From: Leifsonia sp. ku-ls
GTDB taxonomy: Bacteria > Actinomycetota > Actinomycetes > Actinomycetales > Microbacteriaceae
Assembly (NCBI GenBank): GCA_003367665.1
Contig: QKXI01000004.1
Location: 186,001 to 250,000 of the forward strand
Length of the DNA stretch: 64,000 nt
Reading direction: 5' to 3'
In this document: positions 29,454 to 38,424 of the stretch, piece by piece
Layout: the number at the start of each line of letters is the position of its first letter
How positions within the stretch are numbered: position 1 is the first letter of the stretch
Notes under the pieces: model-generated
Seen by the model: only the letters and a program-made list of their open reading frames with translations
Told to the model about the DNA's origin: nothing
Databases searched by the model: none
Made by a program: the position numbers and the translations under genes

Positions 29454-30893
29454 ATGCAGTTCTATGGAACATCGCCGCGCCACGACCTCACGTACTCCGA
29501 CGTGTTCCTCGTGCCGTCGCGCTCCAACGTCACCAGCCGCCTCGACGTCTCCCTCGCGCCGAACGACGGCACGGGAGCGACCATCCCGATCGTGTCCGCG
29601 AACATGAACTCGGTGACCGGGAAGCGCCTGGCGGCGACGCTCGCGCGACGCGGCGGCCTCGGCGTGCTCCCGCAGGACATGCACCTGCAGGACCTCGACG
29701 AGGCGATCCGCTGGGTGAAGGCCCAGCCGGTCGCCTTCGACACCCCGTACGAGGCCGGTCCGGAGGAGACGGTCGCCGACGTGCTGCGCCGCATCCCGGC
29801 GGTCGAGGGGCACGGGATCGTGGTGAACGACGCGGACGGCCGCTACCTCGGGTGCCTCGCCGCGGTGCAGCTGGGTTCCGCCCTGCCCGACGCGCGGGTG
29901 GGAGACCTGCTGCACGGCGCGCTCACATCGCTCGACGCGGAGGACCTCACCGACGGGCGCGCCGCGTTCCAGGTGATGGACGCGGCCGGCATCGACTTCG
30001 CTCCCGTGCTCGACCACGGCCGCGTCGTGGGGACGCTCTCGAAGCGCAGCGCCCTCCGGTCCACCATCTACACGCCGGCGCTGGACGCCCACGGCCGCCT
30101 CCGTGTGGCCGCCGCGGTCGGCATCAACGGCGACGTGGCGGGCAAGGCGAAGGCGCTCGCGGCGGCCGGCGTCGACGTGCTCGTGATCGACACCGCGCAC
30201 GGAGACCAGGACGGCATGATCCGCGCCATCCGCACCGTGAAGGGACTCGACCTCGGGCTCCCGATCGTCGCGGGCAACGTCGTGACCGAGCAGGCGGTGC
30301 GCGACCTGGTGTCCGTCGGCGCAGACATCCTGAAGGTGGGAGTCGGGCCGGGCGCCATGTGCACCACGCGCATGATGACGGCGGTCGGCCGGCCGCAGTT
30401 CTCGGCGGTGCTGGAGACGAGCGCGGCGGCGCGCGAGCTCGGAGCCCACGTCTGGGCCGACGGCGGCGTGCGCTACCCGCGCGACGTGGCGCTCGCGCTC
30501 GCCGCGGGCGGGGCGTCGGTGATGATCGGCTCCTGGTTCGCGGGCACGATCGAGGCGCCCGGCACGCTCGACCGGGACGAGAACGGCGCGCTGTACAAGG
30601 AGAGCTGGGGCATGGCGTCCACCAAGGCGGTCAAGGGCCGCTTCGAACGGCTGGACGCCTACGAGCTCGCCCGCAAGGAGCTCTTCGCCGAGGGCATCTC
30701 CAGCTCGCGCATCTACCTCGACCCGCTGCGCCCGTCGGTGGAGGACCTGCTCGACATGATCACGACGGGCGTGCGGAGTTCGTTCACCTACGCCGGTGCG
30801 CGCACCCTCGCCCAGTTCCACGAGCGCGCTCTGGTCGGAATCCAGTCCGCCGCCGGCTACGAGGAGGGCAAGGCCCTCCCCGTCAGCTGGTGA
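29454..30893 (+). CDS. guaB1: GuaB1 family IMPDH/GMP reductase-like enzyme
   Basis: A 479-residue member of the IMPDH/GMPR family. A CBS pair is inserted at about residues 95-210, and the catalytic loop GVGPGAMCTTRMMTAVG places the active cysteine near residue 302, with MCTTR in place of the ICTTR of true IMPDH. Mycobacterial GuaB1 (Rv1843c group) has been shown to act as a GMP reductase, converting GMP to IMP with NADPH, so purine salvage is the best guess here. The ATG lies 135 bp from the divergent kgd start. Confidence 0.9.
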   Translation: MQFYGTSPRHDLTYSDVFLVPSRSNVTSRLDVSLAPNDGTGATIPIVSANMNSVTGKRLAATLARRGGLGVLPQDMHLQDLDEAIRWVKAQPVAFDTPYEAGPEETVADVLRRIPAVEGHGIVVNDADGRYLGCLAAVQLGSALPDARVGDLLHGALTSLDAEDLTDGRAAFQVMDAAGIDFAPVLDHGRVVGTLSKRSALRSTIYTPALDAHGRLRVAAAVGINGDVAGKAKALAAAGVDVLVIDTAHGDQDGMIRAIRTVKGLDLGLPIVAGNVVTEQAVRDLVSVGADILKVGVGPGAMCTTRMMTAVGRPQFSAVLETSAAARELGAHVWADGGVRYPRDVALALAAGGASVMIGSWFAGTIEAPGTLDRDENGALYKESWGMASTKAVKGRFERLDAYELARKELFAEGISSSRIYLDPLRPSVEDLLDMITTGVRSSFTYAGARTLAQFHERALVGIQSAAGYEEGKALPVSW

Positions 30894-30902
30894 CGCCGAG
30901 CC

Positions 30903-30959
30903 CGAGTGGTGAGAAAACGGGCCCATTCCGGTCGAGTGGTGACATGTCGTCACCACTCG
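30903..30959. repeat. Three-copy CGAGTGGTGA element
   Basis: CGAGTGGTGA occurs at 30903-30912 and 30933-30942 and, inverted, at 30950-30959. The last two form a palindrome with a 7-nt centre. The element fills the gap between guaB1 and the Rid gene and could be an operator for the latter or a guaB1 terminator. Confidence 0.5.
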
Positions 30960-30979
30960 GGAGGGGGACGGAGAGCGCG

Positions 30980-31381
30980 ATGGCGTCTGTCGTGGAGCTG
31001 GTCCGCGCCGAGCGGTTGGCCGCGGCCGAGTATGCGCACGCGGCAACGGTCCCCGCGACGGCGAGGCTCGTGTTCCTCGCGGGAGCCTGCCCGCTCGACG
31101 CCTCGGGGAGGACCGTCGCGGTGGGCGACGTCGCCGGGCAGACCCGGCAGTGCGTCGCCAACCTGATCGTCGCGTTGGAGGCGGCCGGCGCCGGGTTGGC
31201 GGATGTCGTGTCCACGCGCGTGCTGGTCGCGTCGTCCAGCCGCTCCGACCTCCGGGCGGCGTGGATGGCCGTGCGCGAGGCGTTCGAGGGGCACGACGTC
31301 CCGAGCACGCTCCTCGGGGTCACCGTGCTCGGGTACGACGATCAGCTCGTCGAGCTGGAGGCGTTCGCCGCGACCGCGTGA
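30980..31381 (+). CDS. RidA family protein
   Basis: A 133-residue YjgF/YER057c/UK114 (Rid) protein. Rid enzymes form trimers and many deaminate reactive enamines or imines. Visible family features are FLAGACPLDASG near residues 32-43 and VVSTRVLVASSSRSDL in the middle. The RidA catalytic Arg context (R-x-x-V near 79) is present, but the C-terminal GxxVEIE motif is changed to DQLVELEAFA, so a non-RidA subgroup is likely. GGAGAG lies 4 nt before the ATG. Confidence 0.85.
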   Translation: MASVVELVRAERLAAAEYAHAATVPATARLVFLAGACPLDASGRTVAVGDVAGQTRQCVANLIVALEAAGAGLADVVSTRVLVASSSRSDLRAAWMAVREAFEGHDVPSTLLGVTVLGYDDQLVELEAFAATA

Positions 31382-31393
31382 GCCCCGGCAGCG

Positions 31394-31464
31394 CGACGAC
31401 GCCGTCCCGGGACGACTGCGGCGCGGTGTGCGCGGGCAGACGTTCCGGGACGGCGCCGTCGTCG
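31394..31464. terminator. Long bidirectional terminator
   Basis: CGACGAC-GCCGTCCCGG and CCGGGACGGC-GTCGTCG pair as 7 + 10 bp with a 3-nt bulge around a 34-nt loop, between the convergent Rid and MFS genes. Confidence 0.55.
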
Positions 31465-31475
31465 GCGGGCGGGCG

Positions 31476-32921
31476 TCAGCGGGAGCGCACGAGGGCGGTC
31501 ACGGCCGCTCCGATCGCGGCGAGCACCGCCACGCCGAGGAAGAGCAGCAGGAAGCCACCCGCGGTGGCCGCTGTCCGACCGCTTCCGGCCGCGGCGAGGG
31601 CGGCCGTCTGGGCCGAGGCGATGCCGCCGAGCACTGCGAGGCCGAGCGCGCCTCCGATCTGCTGCGCCGTGTTGACCAGTCCGCTGGCGAGGCCGGAGTC
31701 CTCCTCGCGCACCCCGCGCACGGCGAGCTGGGTGGCGGTGACGAAGGTCGCGCCGAGTCCGAGGCCGATCACGACGCTCGGCAGCAGGAACCCGGCGACG
31801 AAGCCGGCGCCGCCCGCGAGGGCGAACCAGACGACGCCGGCCGCCAGCACCGCCTGGGCGCCGGCCAGGGTGCCGCGCAGGCCGGCGCGGGACACGATCG
31901 CCGGCACGGCTCCGGCGATGCCGACGAGGGCGAGCGCGAGCGGGAGCTGGCTGAGGCCGGCGGACAGCGCGTCCAGGTGCATGACCTCCTGCAGGTAGAC
32001 CGAGAGGGCGAAGAACAGCGCGACCGTCGCGCCGCCGACGAGCAGCATCACCAGGTCGCCGGCCAGCACGTCGCGGTTGCGGAAGAACGAGAACGGCACG
32101 AGCGGCGAGGTGCTCCGGCGCTCGATCAGGACGAAGGCGCCCAGCAGTACGACCGCGGCGACGGCGAGGCCCACGACGACGGGGCTGGTCCAGCCGAGGG
32201 TGCCTCCCTCGCTGAGGGCCGCGACGGCGGCGGCGAGGCCGAGCGTCACCGTGGCCGCGCCCGCGGTGTCCATGCGCAGGCCGCGGGTCAGGCGGTCCCG
32301 CGTCACGAGCAGCGGGATGACGAGGAGCACGAGGATGCCGACCGGCACGTTCACGAAGAAGACGGCCGGCCAGCCGAAGCTCGCGGTCAAGACGCCGCCG
32401 AGCAGCACGCCGGCGGCGCTTCCCATCCCGGCGACCGCGCCCCAGAGGCCGAGGGCCTTGCCGCGGGCCGCCGCATCCGGGAACAGCTGGGTCAGCAGCG
32501 CGAGCGACGCCGGGGCGAGCAGCGCGGCGAACGCGCCCTGGACCGCCCGGGCGCCGAGCAGCATCGTGCCGTCGACGGAGAGCCCGGCGGCGAGGGAGGC
32601 GACCGCGAAGCCGGCGACGCCGACGAGGAAGACGCGCCGGTGCCCGAATCGGTCCGCGAGCCGCCCGCCGAGCAGGAGCAGGCCGCCGAAGGGCAGCACG
32701 TAGGCGGTCACCACCCAGGCGAGCGCAGCGGTGTCCAGGCCGAGAGCGGCGCCCACGCTGGGGAGGGCGATGTTGACGATGGAGGCGTCCAGCACCACGA
32801 GGAACTGGGCGAGCGCGAGGACGGCCAGCGCCCACCAGCGGTGGCTGCTGCGGCTCTGCGCGGGAGCGGTGTCGGCCGTCGGAATCGGGACGGCGGTGGT
32901 GGTGTGCGGGGTGGTGTTCAC
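31476..32921 (-). CDS. MFS drug efflux transporter, DHA2 (EmrB/QacA) type
   Basis: A 481-residue 14-helix drug:H+ antiporter. Family motifs: LDASIVNIALPSVGAAL in helix 1 (motif D1), GRLADRFGHRRVFLVG after helix 2 (motif A), and GGALGLAVLG near the C-terminus. A GTG at 32921 was chosen over a TTG 12 codons earlier because GAAAGGA lies 6 nt upstream. It is next to a TetR gene on the same strand, and both have the same GAGTGA-N8-TCACTC site upstream, so repression by that TetR is likely. Substrates are unknown. Confidence 0.92.
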   Translation of the reverse strand: MNTTPHTTTAVPIPTADTAPAQSRSSHRWWALAVLALAQFLVVLDASIVNIALPSVGAALGLDTAALAWVVTAYVLPFGGLLLLGGRLADRFGHRRVFLVGVAGFAVASLAAGLSVDGTMLLGARAVQGAFAALLAPASLALLTQLFPDAAARGKALGLWGAVAGMGSAAGVLLGGVLTASFGWPAVFFVNVPVGILVLLVIPLLVTRDRLTRGLRMDTAGAATVTLGLAAAVAALSEGGTLGWTSPVVVGLAVAAVVLLGAFVLIERRSTSPLVPFSFFRNRDVLAGDLVMLLVGGATVALFFALSVYLQEVMHLDALSAGLSQLPLALALVGIAGAVPAIVSRAGLRGTLAGAQAVLAAGVVWFALAGGAGFVAGFLLPSVVIGLGLGATFVTATQLAVRGVREEDSGLASGLVNTAQQIGGALGLAVLGGIASAQTAALAAAGSGRTAATAGGFLLLFLGVAVLAAIGAAVTALVRSR

Positions 32922-32943
32922 GATGGGTCCTTTCGTGGTAGGT

Positions 32944-32963
32944 GAGTGAGCGATCAATCACTC
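32944..32963. promoter_or_regulatory. Predicted TetR operator before the MFS gene
   Basis: GAGTGA-N8-TCACTC, 22 bp upstream of the MFS start. The same half-sites and spacing recur in front of the tetR gene. Confidence 0.7.
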
Positions 32964-33029
32964 TTTGGGGATGGCGTGGGCAGTGAGCTGGTGGTGGATG
33001 GATGGCGGTGAGTCGGGAAGGGTGTCGGT

Positions 33030-33581
33030 TCAGGGGTGGCGGATGCCGTCGGTCAGCGCTCGCGCCCAGGTCTCCGGGACCTCCTCGAGGCCGGTCGTGA
33101 CGATCAGGTGGCAGAGCTGGCCGTAGGCGATGAAGCGTTGGATGGCAGCCGGCTCCGCGCCAGAGCGCACCGTGGCGAACCGGGTGATGCGGGCGAGCCC
33201 CCGGCGCAGCTCGTCCCGGATCTCCGGGATGTCGCAGGCCGATTGGGCGTGCACCTGGAGCATGAGCAGCGACCGGTCGGCGATGAGTTCGGCGTACGCG
33301 TCGCCCATCGCCTCGAGGATCTCGTCGGGCGTGCCACCGTCGGCCCTGCGGGCGCCGTGCTCCAGCGCCTCCTCGATCCGGCCGAAGCAGCGGTCGAGGG
33401 CGGCGACGAACAGGCTCTCCTTGCGGGGGAACAGCTTGAACACGTACGCCGTCGAGATCTCGGCCTGCGCCGCGATGGCGGAGGTCGGGGTGCCGAGGTA
33501 CCCGCGCTCGGCGAACACCGTGATCGCGCTGTCGAGCACGGCCTCGCGGCGGTCGTCGGCGGTGGAGAGCGTTCGTGGCAT
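33030..33581 (-). CDS. TetR family repressor
   Basis: A 183-residue TetR regulator. The N-terminal helix-turn-helix covers about residues 12-58 (AITVFAERGYLGTPTSAIA then STAYVFKLFPRKESLF); the rest is the ligand-binding and dimer domain, which is short but complete. It reads towards the MFS pump. Its own start codon is directly next to a copy of the operator, with a -10 box inside it, which implies self-repression. Confidence 0.92.
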   Translation of the reverse strand: MPRTLSTADDRREAVLDSAITVFAERGYLGTPTSAIAAQAEISTAYVFKLFPRKESLFVAALDRCFGRIEEALEHGARRADGGTPDEILEAMGDAYAELIADRSLLMLQVHAQSACDIPEIRDELRRGLARITRFATVRSGAEPAAIQRFIAYGQLCHLIVTTGLEEVPETWARALTDGIRHP

Positions 33582-33583
33582 GT

Positions 33584-33603
33584 GAGTGACTGTACACTCA
33601 CTC
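33584..33603. promoter_or_regulatory. Predicted TetR operator before tetR
   Basis: GAGTGA-N8-TCACTC, three bases upstream of the tetR ATG and covering its -10 box. Confidence 0.7.
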
Positions 33604-33618
33604 TTTCATCGGCGTCAA
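33589..33618 (-). promoter_or_regulatory. tetR promoter
   Basis: Minus-strand TTGACG (33613-33618) and TACAGT (33589-33594) with an 18-bp spacer. The -10 ends 7 nt before the ATG, so the mRNA would be leaderless. Confidence 0.6.
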
Positions 33619-33647
33619 GAGGATGCTTGGGCGGCGGACGCCGTCGC

Positions 33648-34283
33648 TCACGGCTCCACGCGCGCGCTGCCGGTGAGCTCGTGCCGCGAGAACGTGTAGA
33701 CGATGCAGTAGTAGGCGCGGTCGCCGGTCGCCCACTTCTCCGCGGTGTCGGGGTAGCGGAGGTCGAGCTGGACGTCCTCGTTCCACACCGCGACCCAGTG
33801 CCAGTTCAGGGACGGCGTGCACAGGTCGCCCACCTGGGTGTCCAGCGCTCCGGTGCCGGGGAACGCGGCACTGGCCGACTGTGGGAGGGTGCCGGCGGCG
33901 ATCAGCTGGGCGATGTGCGGCGCCGAGCAGTCGACTACCGGGTACGCGGGAGCCCACTTCGAGTCGTACGTCTGCAGGCAGGCGCCCGGCGCCAGCGACG
34001 CGATCGGCTGCGCGGGCGCGGTGGCGACGTGGGTCGGGGTCGGTCGGGGCGGCAACCCGCGCGGCGTCGGACCCGGCTCTGCTCGCGGGACGACCGGCGA
34101 CCCGGAGCCGGACGGCGCCGCGGCGGCCGTGCCCGGCTTCCCCGCCGCGCCGAGGACCGACTGCACACCGACGACCAGCAGGGCGATCGCGACCGCCGCC
34201 GTCACGCCGACGAGCAGCATCCACCCGCGCGGCGACAGCCCCTCGCGGTCGGTCGCGCGACCCGTGCGTTCCCGTGATCTCAC
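33648..34283 (-). CDS. Membrane-anchored Septum_form-like protein
   Basis: A 211-residue protein with one N-terminal membrane helix (about 20-43), a Pro/Ala-rich spacer (50-95) and an extracellular domain from about residue 98. That domain resembles the septum-formation (Septum_form, PF13845-like) family: CLQTYDSKW, VVDCSAPHIAQLIAAG and paired cysteines at LCTP and YYCIV. The family's exact role is unclear. A TACCCT box lies 8 nt before the GTG start. It is 20 bp downstream of the CNNM pair and may be read with it. Confidence 0.7.
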   Translation of the reverse strand: MRSRERTGRATDREGLSPRGWMLLVGVTAAVAIALLVVGVQSVLGAAGKPGTAAAAPSGSGSPVVPRAEPGPTPRGLPPRPTPTHVATAPAQPIASLAPGACLQTYDSKWAPAYPVVDCSAPHIAQLIAAGTLPQSASAAFPGTGALDTQVGDLCTPSLNWHWVAVWNEDVQLDLRYPDTAEKWATGDRAYYCIVYTFSRHELTGSARVEP

Positions 34284-34303
34284 CGCTCAGCAGGGTAGTC
34301 CCG

Positions 34304-35341
34304 TCACGACCTCCTGGTCGCGTCCTGCACCTCGCCGACGAGTTCCTCGATGATGTCCTCCAGGAACAGCACGCCGGCGGTCGCGCCTTCCCCGTCGACG
34401 ACGCGGGCGAGGTGGCTGCCGGAGCGACGCATCGTCGCCAGCGCGTCCTCCAGGTCGCTCCCGGAGAACACCGTCACCAGGCGGCGGATGCGCTTGCCCG
34501 GCACGGGGAGCTCGAAGCCGGTCTCCTCCAGGTCGAGCACGTCCTTCAGGTGGAGGTAGCCGGTCGGCTCCCCGTCGGCATCGGGCACGACGTAGCGCGA
34601 GAAGCCGTGCTTGGCGACCGCCTTCTCCACGTCGGCCGGCGTCGGCGACGGCGGCAGGGTGACCAGCGCGTCGAGCGCGACCGCCACATCCCGCACCTTC
34701 TTCTCGGTGAACTCGAAGGCGGCGGTCAGCGCGCCGGTCCGGTCGGTCAGCACGCCCTCGCGGGTGGACTGGGAGACGATGGTCGCCACCTCGTCGAGCG
34801 TGAAGGTGCTCGCCGCCTCATCTTTCGGCTCCACCCGGAACAGGCGCAGCACCGCGTTCGCGCTCGCATTCAGGGCCACGATGATCGGCCGGACGGCGCG
34901 TCCGATGCCGACCAGCGGCGGAGCGAGCAGCAGGGCGGCGCGATCCGGCATCGAGAACGAGATGTTCTTCGGCACCATCTCGCCGAAGACGACGTGCAGG
35001 AACGACACGACGACCAGCGCGATGATGAAGGCGATCGTGCCGATGACCTCCTCCGACCAGCCGGTCGCGTGCAGCGGCACCTCCAGCAGGTGGTGGATGG
35101 CGGGCTCCGACACGTTCAGGATGAGCAGCGAGCACACCGTGATGCCGAGCTGCGTGGTGGCCAGCATGAGCGTGGCGTGCTCCATCGCGTACAGCGCGGT
35201 CTTGGCGCTGCGCTTGCCGCGCTCCGCCAGCGGCTCGATCTGCGAGCGGCGCGCGGAGATGACGGCGAACTCGGCGCCGACGAAGAACGCGTTCACGATC
35301 AGCAGCACCACCAGCCAGGCGATTCCGGCCCAGTCACTCAT
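34304..35341 (-). CDS. CNNM/CorC-type transporter with CBS domains (second copy)
   Basis: A 345-residue CNNM-domain protein, the family formerly called hemolysins and now linked to Mg2+/Co2+ transport. Four membrane segments in residues 5-150 with the family motif GEMVPKNISF, then a CBS pair (about 195-320). Unlike its upstream neighbour it lacks the C-terminal CorC/HlyC domain and ends after the second CBS. GAGGAGG lies 6 nt before the ATG, and the start lies inside the end of the upstream CNNM gene (8-bp overlap). Confidence 0.88.
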   Translation of the reverse strand: MSDWAGIAWLVVLLIVNAFFVGAEFAVISARRSQIEPLAERGKRSAKTALYAMEHATLMLATTQLGITVCSLLILNVSEPAIHHLLEVPLHATGWSEEVIGTIAFIIALVVVSFLHVVFGEMVPKNISFSMPDRAALLLAPPLVGIGRAVRPIIVALNASANAVLRLFRVEPKDEAASTFTLDEVATIVSQSTREGVLTDRTGALTAAFEFTEKKVRDVAVALDALVTLPPSPTPADVEKAVAKHGFSRYVVPDADGEPTGYLHLKDVLDLEETGFELPVPGKRIRRLVTVFSGSDLEDALATMRRSGSHLARVVDGEGATAGVLFLEDIIEELVGEVQDATRRS

Positions 35342-36668
35342 GGGCGGCCTCCTCCCGTGCCTCGGACACCGCGACGGGGTCGGGGGTGTAGCGGATGCGG
35401 TCAACCCGGCGACCGTCGAGCCGCTCGACGCGCAGCGTGCCGCCGTCGATGACGACCTCGTCGCCCACCTTCGGCAGCCTCCCGAGCTCGTTCATCACGA
35501 ACCCGGCGACCGTCTCGTACGGCCCCTCCTCCGGCACCGTGACGCCCGCGCGCTCCTCCAGCTCGTCGGGGCGCAGGATGCCGGGGAACGTGATCGAGTC
35601 GCGGCCGCGGATCACGCCGGCGCGGGTGCGGTCGTGCTCGTCGGCGACCTCGCCGACGATCTCCTCGACCAGGTCCTCCAGCGTCGCGATGCCCGACGTG
35701 CCGCCGTACTCGTCCACCACGACCGCCAGCTGGTAGCCGCGGGCGCGCAGCTCGCCGAGCAGCGTGTCCAGGCCCATCGTCTCCGGCACGCGCAACGGCT
35801 CGGTCATCAGGGCCGAGGCGGGGACGCGGGAGCGGCGCCGACGCGGCACCGCGACCGCCTGCTTCACGTGCACGACGCCGAGGACGTCGTCGATGTCGTC
35901 GCCGATGACCGGGAACCGCGAGTACCCCGTCTTGCGGGCGAGCTCGGCGACCGACTGCGCGGGGTCGGTGCGCTGCACGGCCTCGATGCGCGGCCGCGGG
36001 GTCATCACGTCGGACGCGGTGCGGCTGGAGAACGCGAGCGTGCGGCTCAGCAGCGTCGCCGTGTCCTCCTCCAGCACGCCGGCGCTCGCGGAGCGCCGCA
36101 CCAGGGAGGACAGCTCGTCGGCCGTGCGGGCGCCGGAGAGTTCCTCCTTCGGCTCGATGCCGACGAGCCGGAGGACGCCGTTGGCCGTGCCGTTGAGCAG
36201 CGCGACGAACGGCCGGAACACCGTCGTGAACACCGTCTGGAACGGGATCACCAGCTGTGCCGTGGCAAGCGGGAGCGCCAGCGCGAAGTTCTTCGGCACC
36301 AGCTCGCCGAGGATCATGGAGAGCAGGGTCGCCACCGCGATCGCGACCACCGAGGCGATCGGCGTCACCGCACCCTCCGGGAGGCCGGTCGCGGTGAGCG
36401 GCCCGCGCAGCAGCGAGCTGATCGCCGGCTCCATCGTGTAACCGGTGAGGAGGGTGGTCAGCGTGATGCCGAGCTGTGCGCTCGAGAGGTGCGTCGAGGT
36501 GATCTTCAGGGCGGCGATCGTCATCGTCAGCCGGGACTCGCCGCGCTCGCGCCGCGCCTCCAGGTCGCCGCGGTCGAGGTTCACCAGGGCGAACTCGCTC
36601 GCCACGAACAGACCGGTGCCGATCGTCAGCAGCAGGCCGACGGCGAGCATGATCCACTCATAGAGCAC
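35334..36668 (-). CDS. CNNM/CorC-type transporter with CBS and CorC_HlyC domains
   Basis: A 444-residue CNNM transporter. Membrane CNNM domain about 1-190 ([21 protein letters not shown] split over helix 1; [13 protein letters not shown]), CBS pair about 205-335 with [11 protein letters not shown] and [18 protein letters not shown], and a C-terminal CorC_HlyC domain (about 350-430). A GTG at 36668 was taken as the start because the hydrophobic helix begins immediately and GGGGTGG is 6 nt upstream. It forms a two-gene operon with the shorter paralogue downstream. Confidence 0.9.
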   Translation of the reverse strand: MLYEWIMLAVGLLLTIGTGLFVASEFALVNLDRGDLEARRERGESRLTMTIAALKITSTHLSSAQLGITLTTLLTGYTMEPAISSLLRGPLTATGLPEGAVTPIASVVAIAVATLLSMILGELVPKNFALALPLATAQLVIPFQTVFTTVFRPFVALLNGTANGVLRLVGIEPKEELSGARTADELSSLVRRSASAGVLEEDTATLLSRTLAFSSRTASDVMTPRPRIEAVQRTDPAQSVAELARKTGYSRFPVIGDDIDDVLGVVHVKQAVAVPRRRRSRVPASALMTEPLRVPETMGLDTLLGELRARGYQLAVVVDEYGGTSGIATLEDLVEEIVGEVADEHDRTRAGVIRGRDSITFPGILRPDELEERAGVTVPEEGPYETVAGFVMNELGRLPKVGDEVVIDGGTLRVERLDGRRVDRIRYTPDPVAVSEAREEAAHE

Positions 36669-36747
36669 GGCGACCACCCCGCTCGCTCGAAGGCGGGCAC
36701 ACCTGACGGAATGGGCTACTAGAGGGAGGGTCGTCCATTTGCCCGTC

Positions 36748-36753
36748 AGTATA
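36748..36753 (-). promoter_or_regulatory. -10 box for the CNNM operon
   Basis: TATACT on the minus strand, a near-consensus -10. It predicts a leader of about 73 nt before the GTG at 36668. I could not match the leader to a known magnesium riboswitch. Confidence 0.5.
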
Positions 36754-36887
36754 TCCAGCGGGGATGGGGAGGCTGCGGGAGTTCTCAGGCGGATTCCCAG
36801 GCGGGCGGGCCGTAGACCGGCGATTCCAGGTGGCCCCTCGTGGCGGCGTCCGGCGTAGCATCCCGCGCGGATGAAGGAGGAATCACC

Positions 36888-37265
36888 ATGTTGGAGTCGA
36901 GCGTCACGTACTCCGTCCTTCCTGCCTCCGACCTGCGGCGGGCCACCGACTGGTACCGCGACAAGCTGGAGCTCGAACCGGAGCGCACGACGGAGGGCGG
37001 GGTGCTGTACGGCACCGGATCCGCGTCGAAGATCTATGTCTACGAGACCGGGAACGCCGGCACCGCGCAGAACACCGCGATGTGCTGGCTCGTGTCCGAC
37101 CTGGAGGGCACGATGGCGCACCTGAGGGAGCGGGGTGTCGAGTTCGCCGACTACGACTTCCCCGGCCTCAAGACCGAGAACGGGATCGCGACCGACGAGA
37201 TGGGCCGGTCGTGCTGGTTCCAGGACAGCGAGGGCAACTACCTGTGCCTCACCGAGCCCTCCTGA
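36888..37265 (+). CDS. Single-domain VOC (glyoxalase-like) protein
   Basis: A 125-residue VOC-fold protein: YSVLPASDLRRATDWYRDKLEL at the start and the closing block CWFQDSEGNYLCLTE. Metal-site residues are not clearly conserved, so catalytic activity is uncertain. AAGGAGGA lies 7 nt before the ATG, an unusually strong ribosome site for this window, and a TAGCAT box (36856-36861) would give a short leader. Confidence 0.87.
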   Translation: MLESSVTYSVLPASDLRRATDWYRDKLELEPERTTEGGVLYGTGSASKIYVYETGNAGTAQNTAMCWLVSDLEGTMAHLRERGVEFADYDFPGLKTENGIATDEMGRSCWFQDSEGNYLCLTEPS

Positions 37266-37275
37266 GCGGGACCGG

Positions 37276-38355
37276 TCAGCGCCAGCGCGCGCGGAGGTAC
37301 TGCGGCGGCCAGTAGTCGATCTCGACGCCGAGCTCGTGGGCGGCCCGCAACGGGAAGTGCGGGTCGCGCAGGAGTTCGCGCGCCAGCATGACCGCGTCCG
37401 CGCGTCCGCTCTCCACGATCTCGGCCGCCTGCTGCGGCGTGGTGATGAGGCCGACGGCGCTCACATCCACCTCGGACACGCTGCGGACGTGGTGAGCGAA
37501 CGGCACCTGGTAGCCCGGCTCGACCGGGATGCGGATGCCCGCCTGGATGCCGCCGCTGGAGATGTCGAAGAAGTCGGCCCCCGCCTGCTCCGCCCACGCC
37601 GCCACGGTCGCGGTCTGGTCCTCGTCCCAGCCGCCCTCGGTCCAGTCGCTCGCCGAGAAGCGGACGAACAGGGGCGCGTCCGGCGCCTCCTCGCGGACCG
37701 CCGCGACCACGCGCAGCAGCAGCCGGGCGCGGTTCTCCAGCGAGCCGCCGTACTCGTCCGTGCGCGTGTTCGACAGCGGGGACAGGAACTGGTGCAGCAG
37801 GTAGCCGTGCGCCGCGTGGATCTCGAGCACGCGGAAGCCGGCCTCCAACGACCGCCGCGCGGCCGCCCGGAAGTCGTCGACCACCGCGTCGATCCCGGCG
37901 GCGTCGAGCTCCTGCGGGACGTCGAACCCTTGGAACGCGACCGCGGAGGGCGCGACGGCCCGCCAGCCGCCCTCCGACTCCGGCACGGTCCCGGTGCGGC
38001 CCTCGAAGCCCCACGCCGGCCAGGTGGACGCCTTGCGCCCGGCGTGCGCGAGCTGGATGCCGGGAACGGCGCCCTGCTCCTCGACGAACGCCGTGATCGG
38101 CTTCCAGGCGTCGCGCTGCTCGTCGGTCCAGATCCCGGTGTCGCGCGGGCTGATCCGCCCCTCCGGGCTCACCGCCGTCGCCTCGCTGAAGACGATGCCG
38201 CTGCCGCCCGTGGCGAAGCCGCCCAGGTGGACGAGGTGCCACGTGTTCGGCACACCGGACTCGTCGAACACCGAGTACTGGCACATCGGCGAGGTCCATA
38301 TCCGATTGCGGACGGCGACGCCGCGGAGCGTCAGGGGATCGAAAAGAGAGGGCAT
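37276..38355 (-). CDS. Old Yellow Enzyme family NADH:flavin oxidoreductase (YqjM type)
   Basis: A 359-residue FMN-dependent ene-reductase of the thermophilic-like OYE class. The YqjM-type cysteine is in SPMCQYS near residue 25, and the substrate-binding HAAHGYLLHQFLSPLSN is at about 173-189. Flavin contacts include HLGGFATGG and IQLAHAGRKAS. These enzymes reduce activated C=C bonds; the natural substrate is unknown. GGAGG is only one base from the ATG, whereas a TTAGAT box lies 6 nt upstream, favouring a leaderless start. Confidence 0.92.
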   Translation of the reverse strand: MPSLFDPLTLRGVAVRNRIWTSPMCQYSVFDESGVPNTWHLVHLGGFATGGSGIVFSEATAVSPEGRISPRDTGIWTDEQRDAWKPITAFVEEQGAVPGIQLAHAGRKASTWPAWGFEGRTGTVPESEGGWRAVAPSAVAFQGFDVPQELDAAGIDAVVDDFRAAARRSLEAGFRVLEIHAAHGYLLHQFLSPLSNTRTDEYGGSLENRARLLLRVVAAVREEAPDAPLFVRFSASDWTEGGWDEDQTATVAAWAEQAGADFFDISSGGIQAGIRIPVEPGYQVPFAHHVRSVSEVDVSAVGLITTPQQAAEIVESGRADAVMLARELLRDPHFPLRAAHELGVEIDYWPPQYLRARWR

Positions 38356-38424
38356 ACCTCCATCTAAGCCCCGACACCGTCCGGATATGCCCGGAAGTCC
38401 TCGTCGAGACGCTACGTTCGCCGT

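Noticed and set aside
36669-36747. Magnesium riboswitch in the CNNM operon leader
   Set aside because: The leader is only about 70 nt and shows none of the M-box helices I could check by eye.
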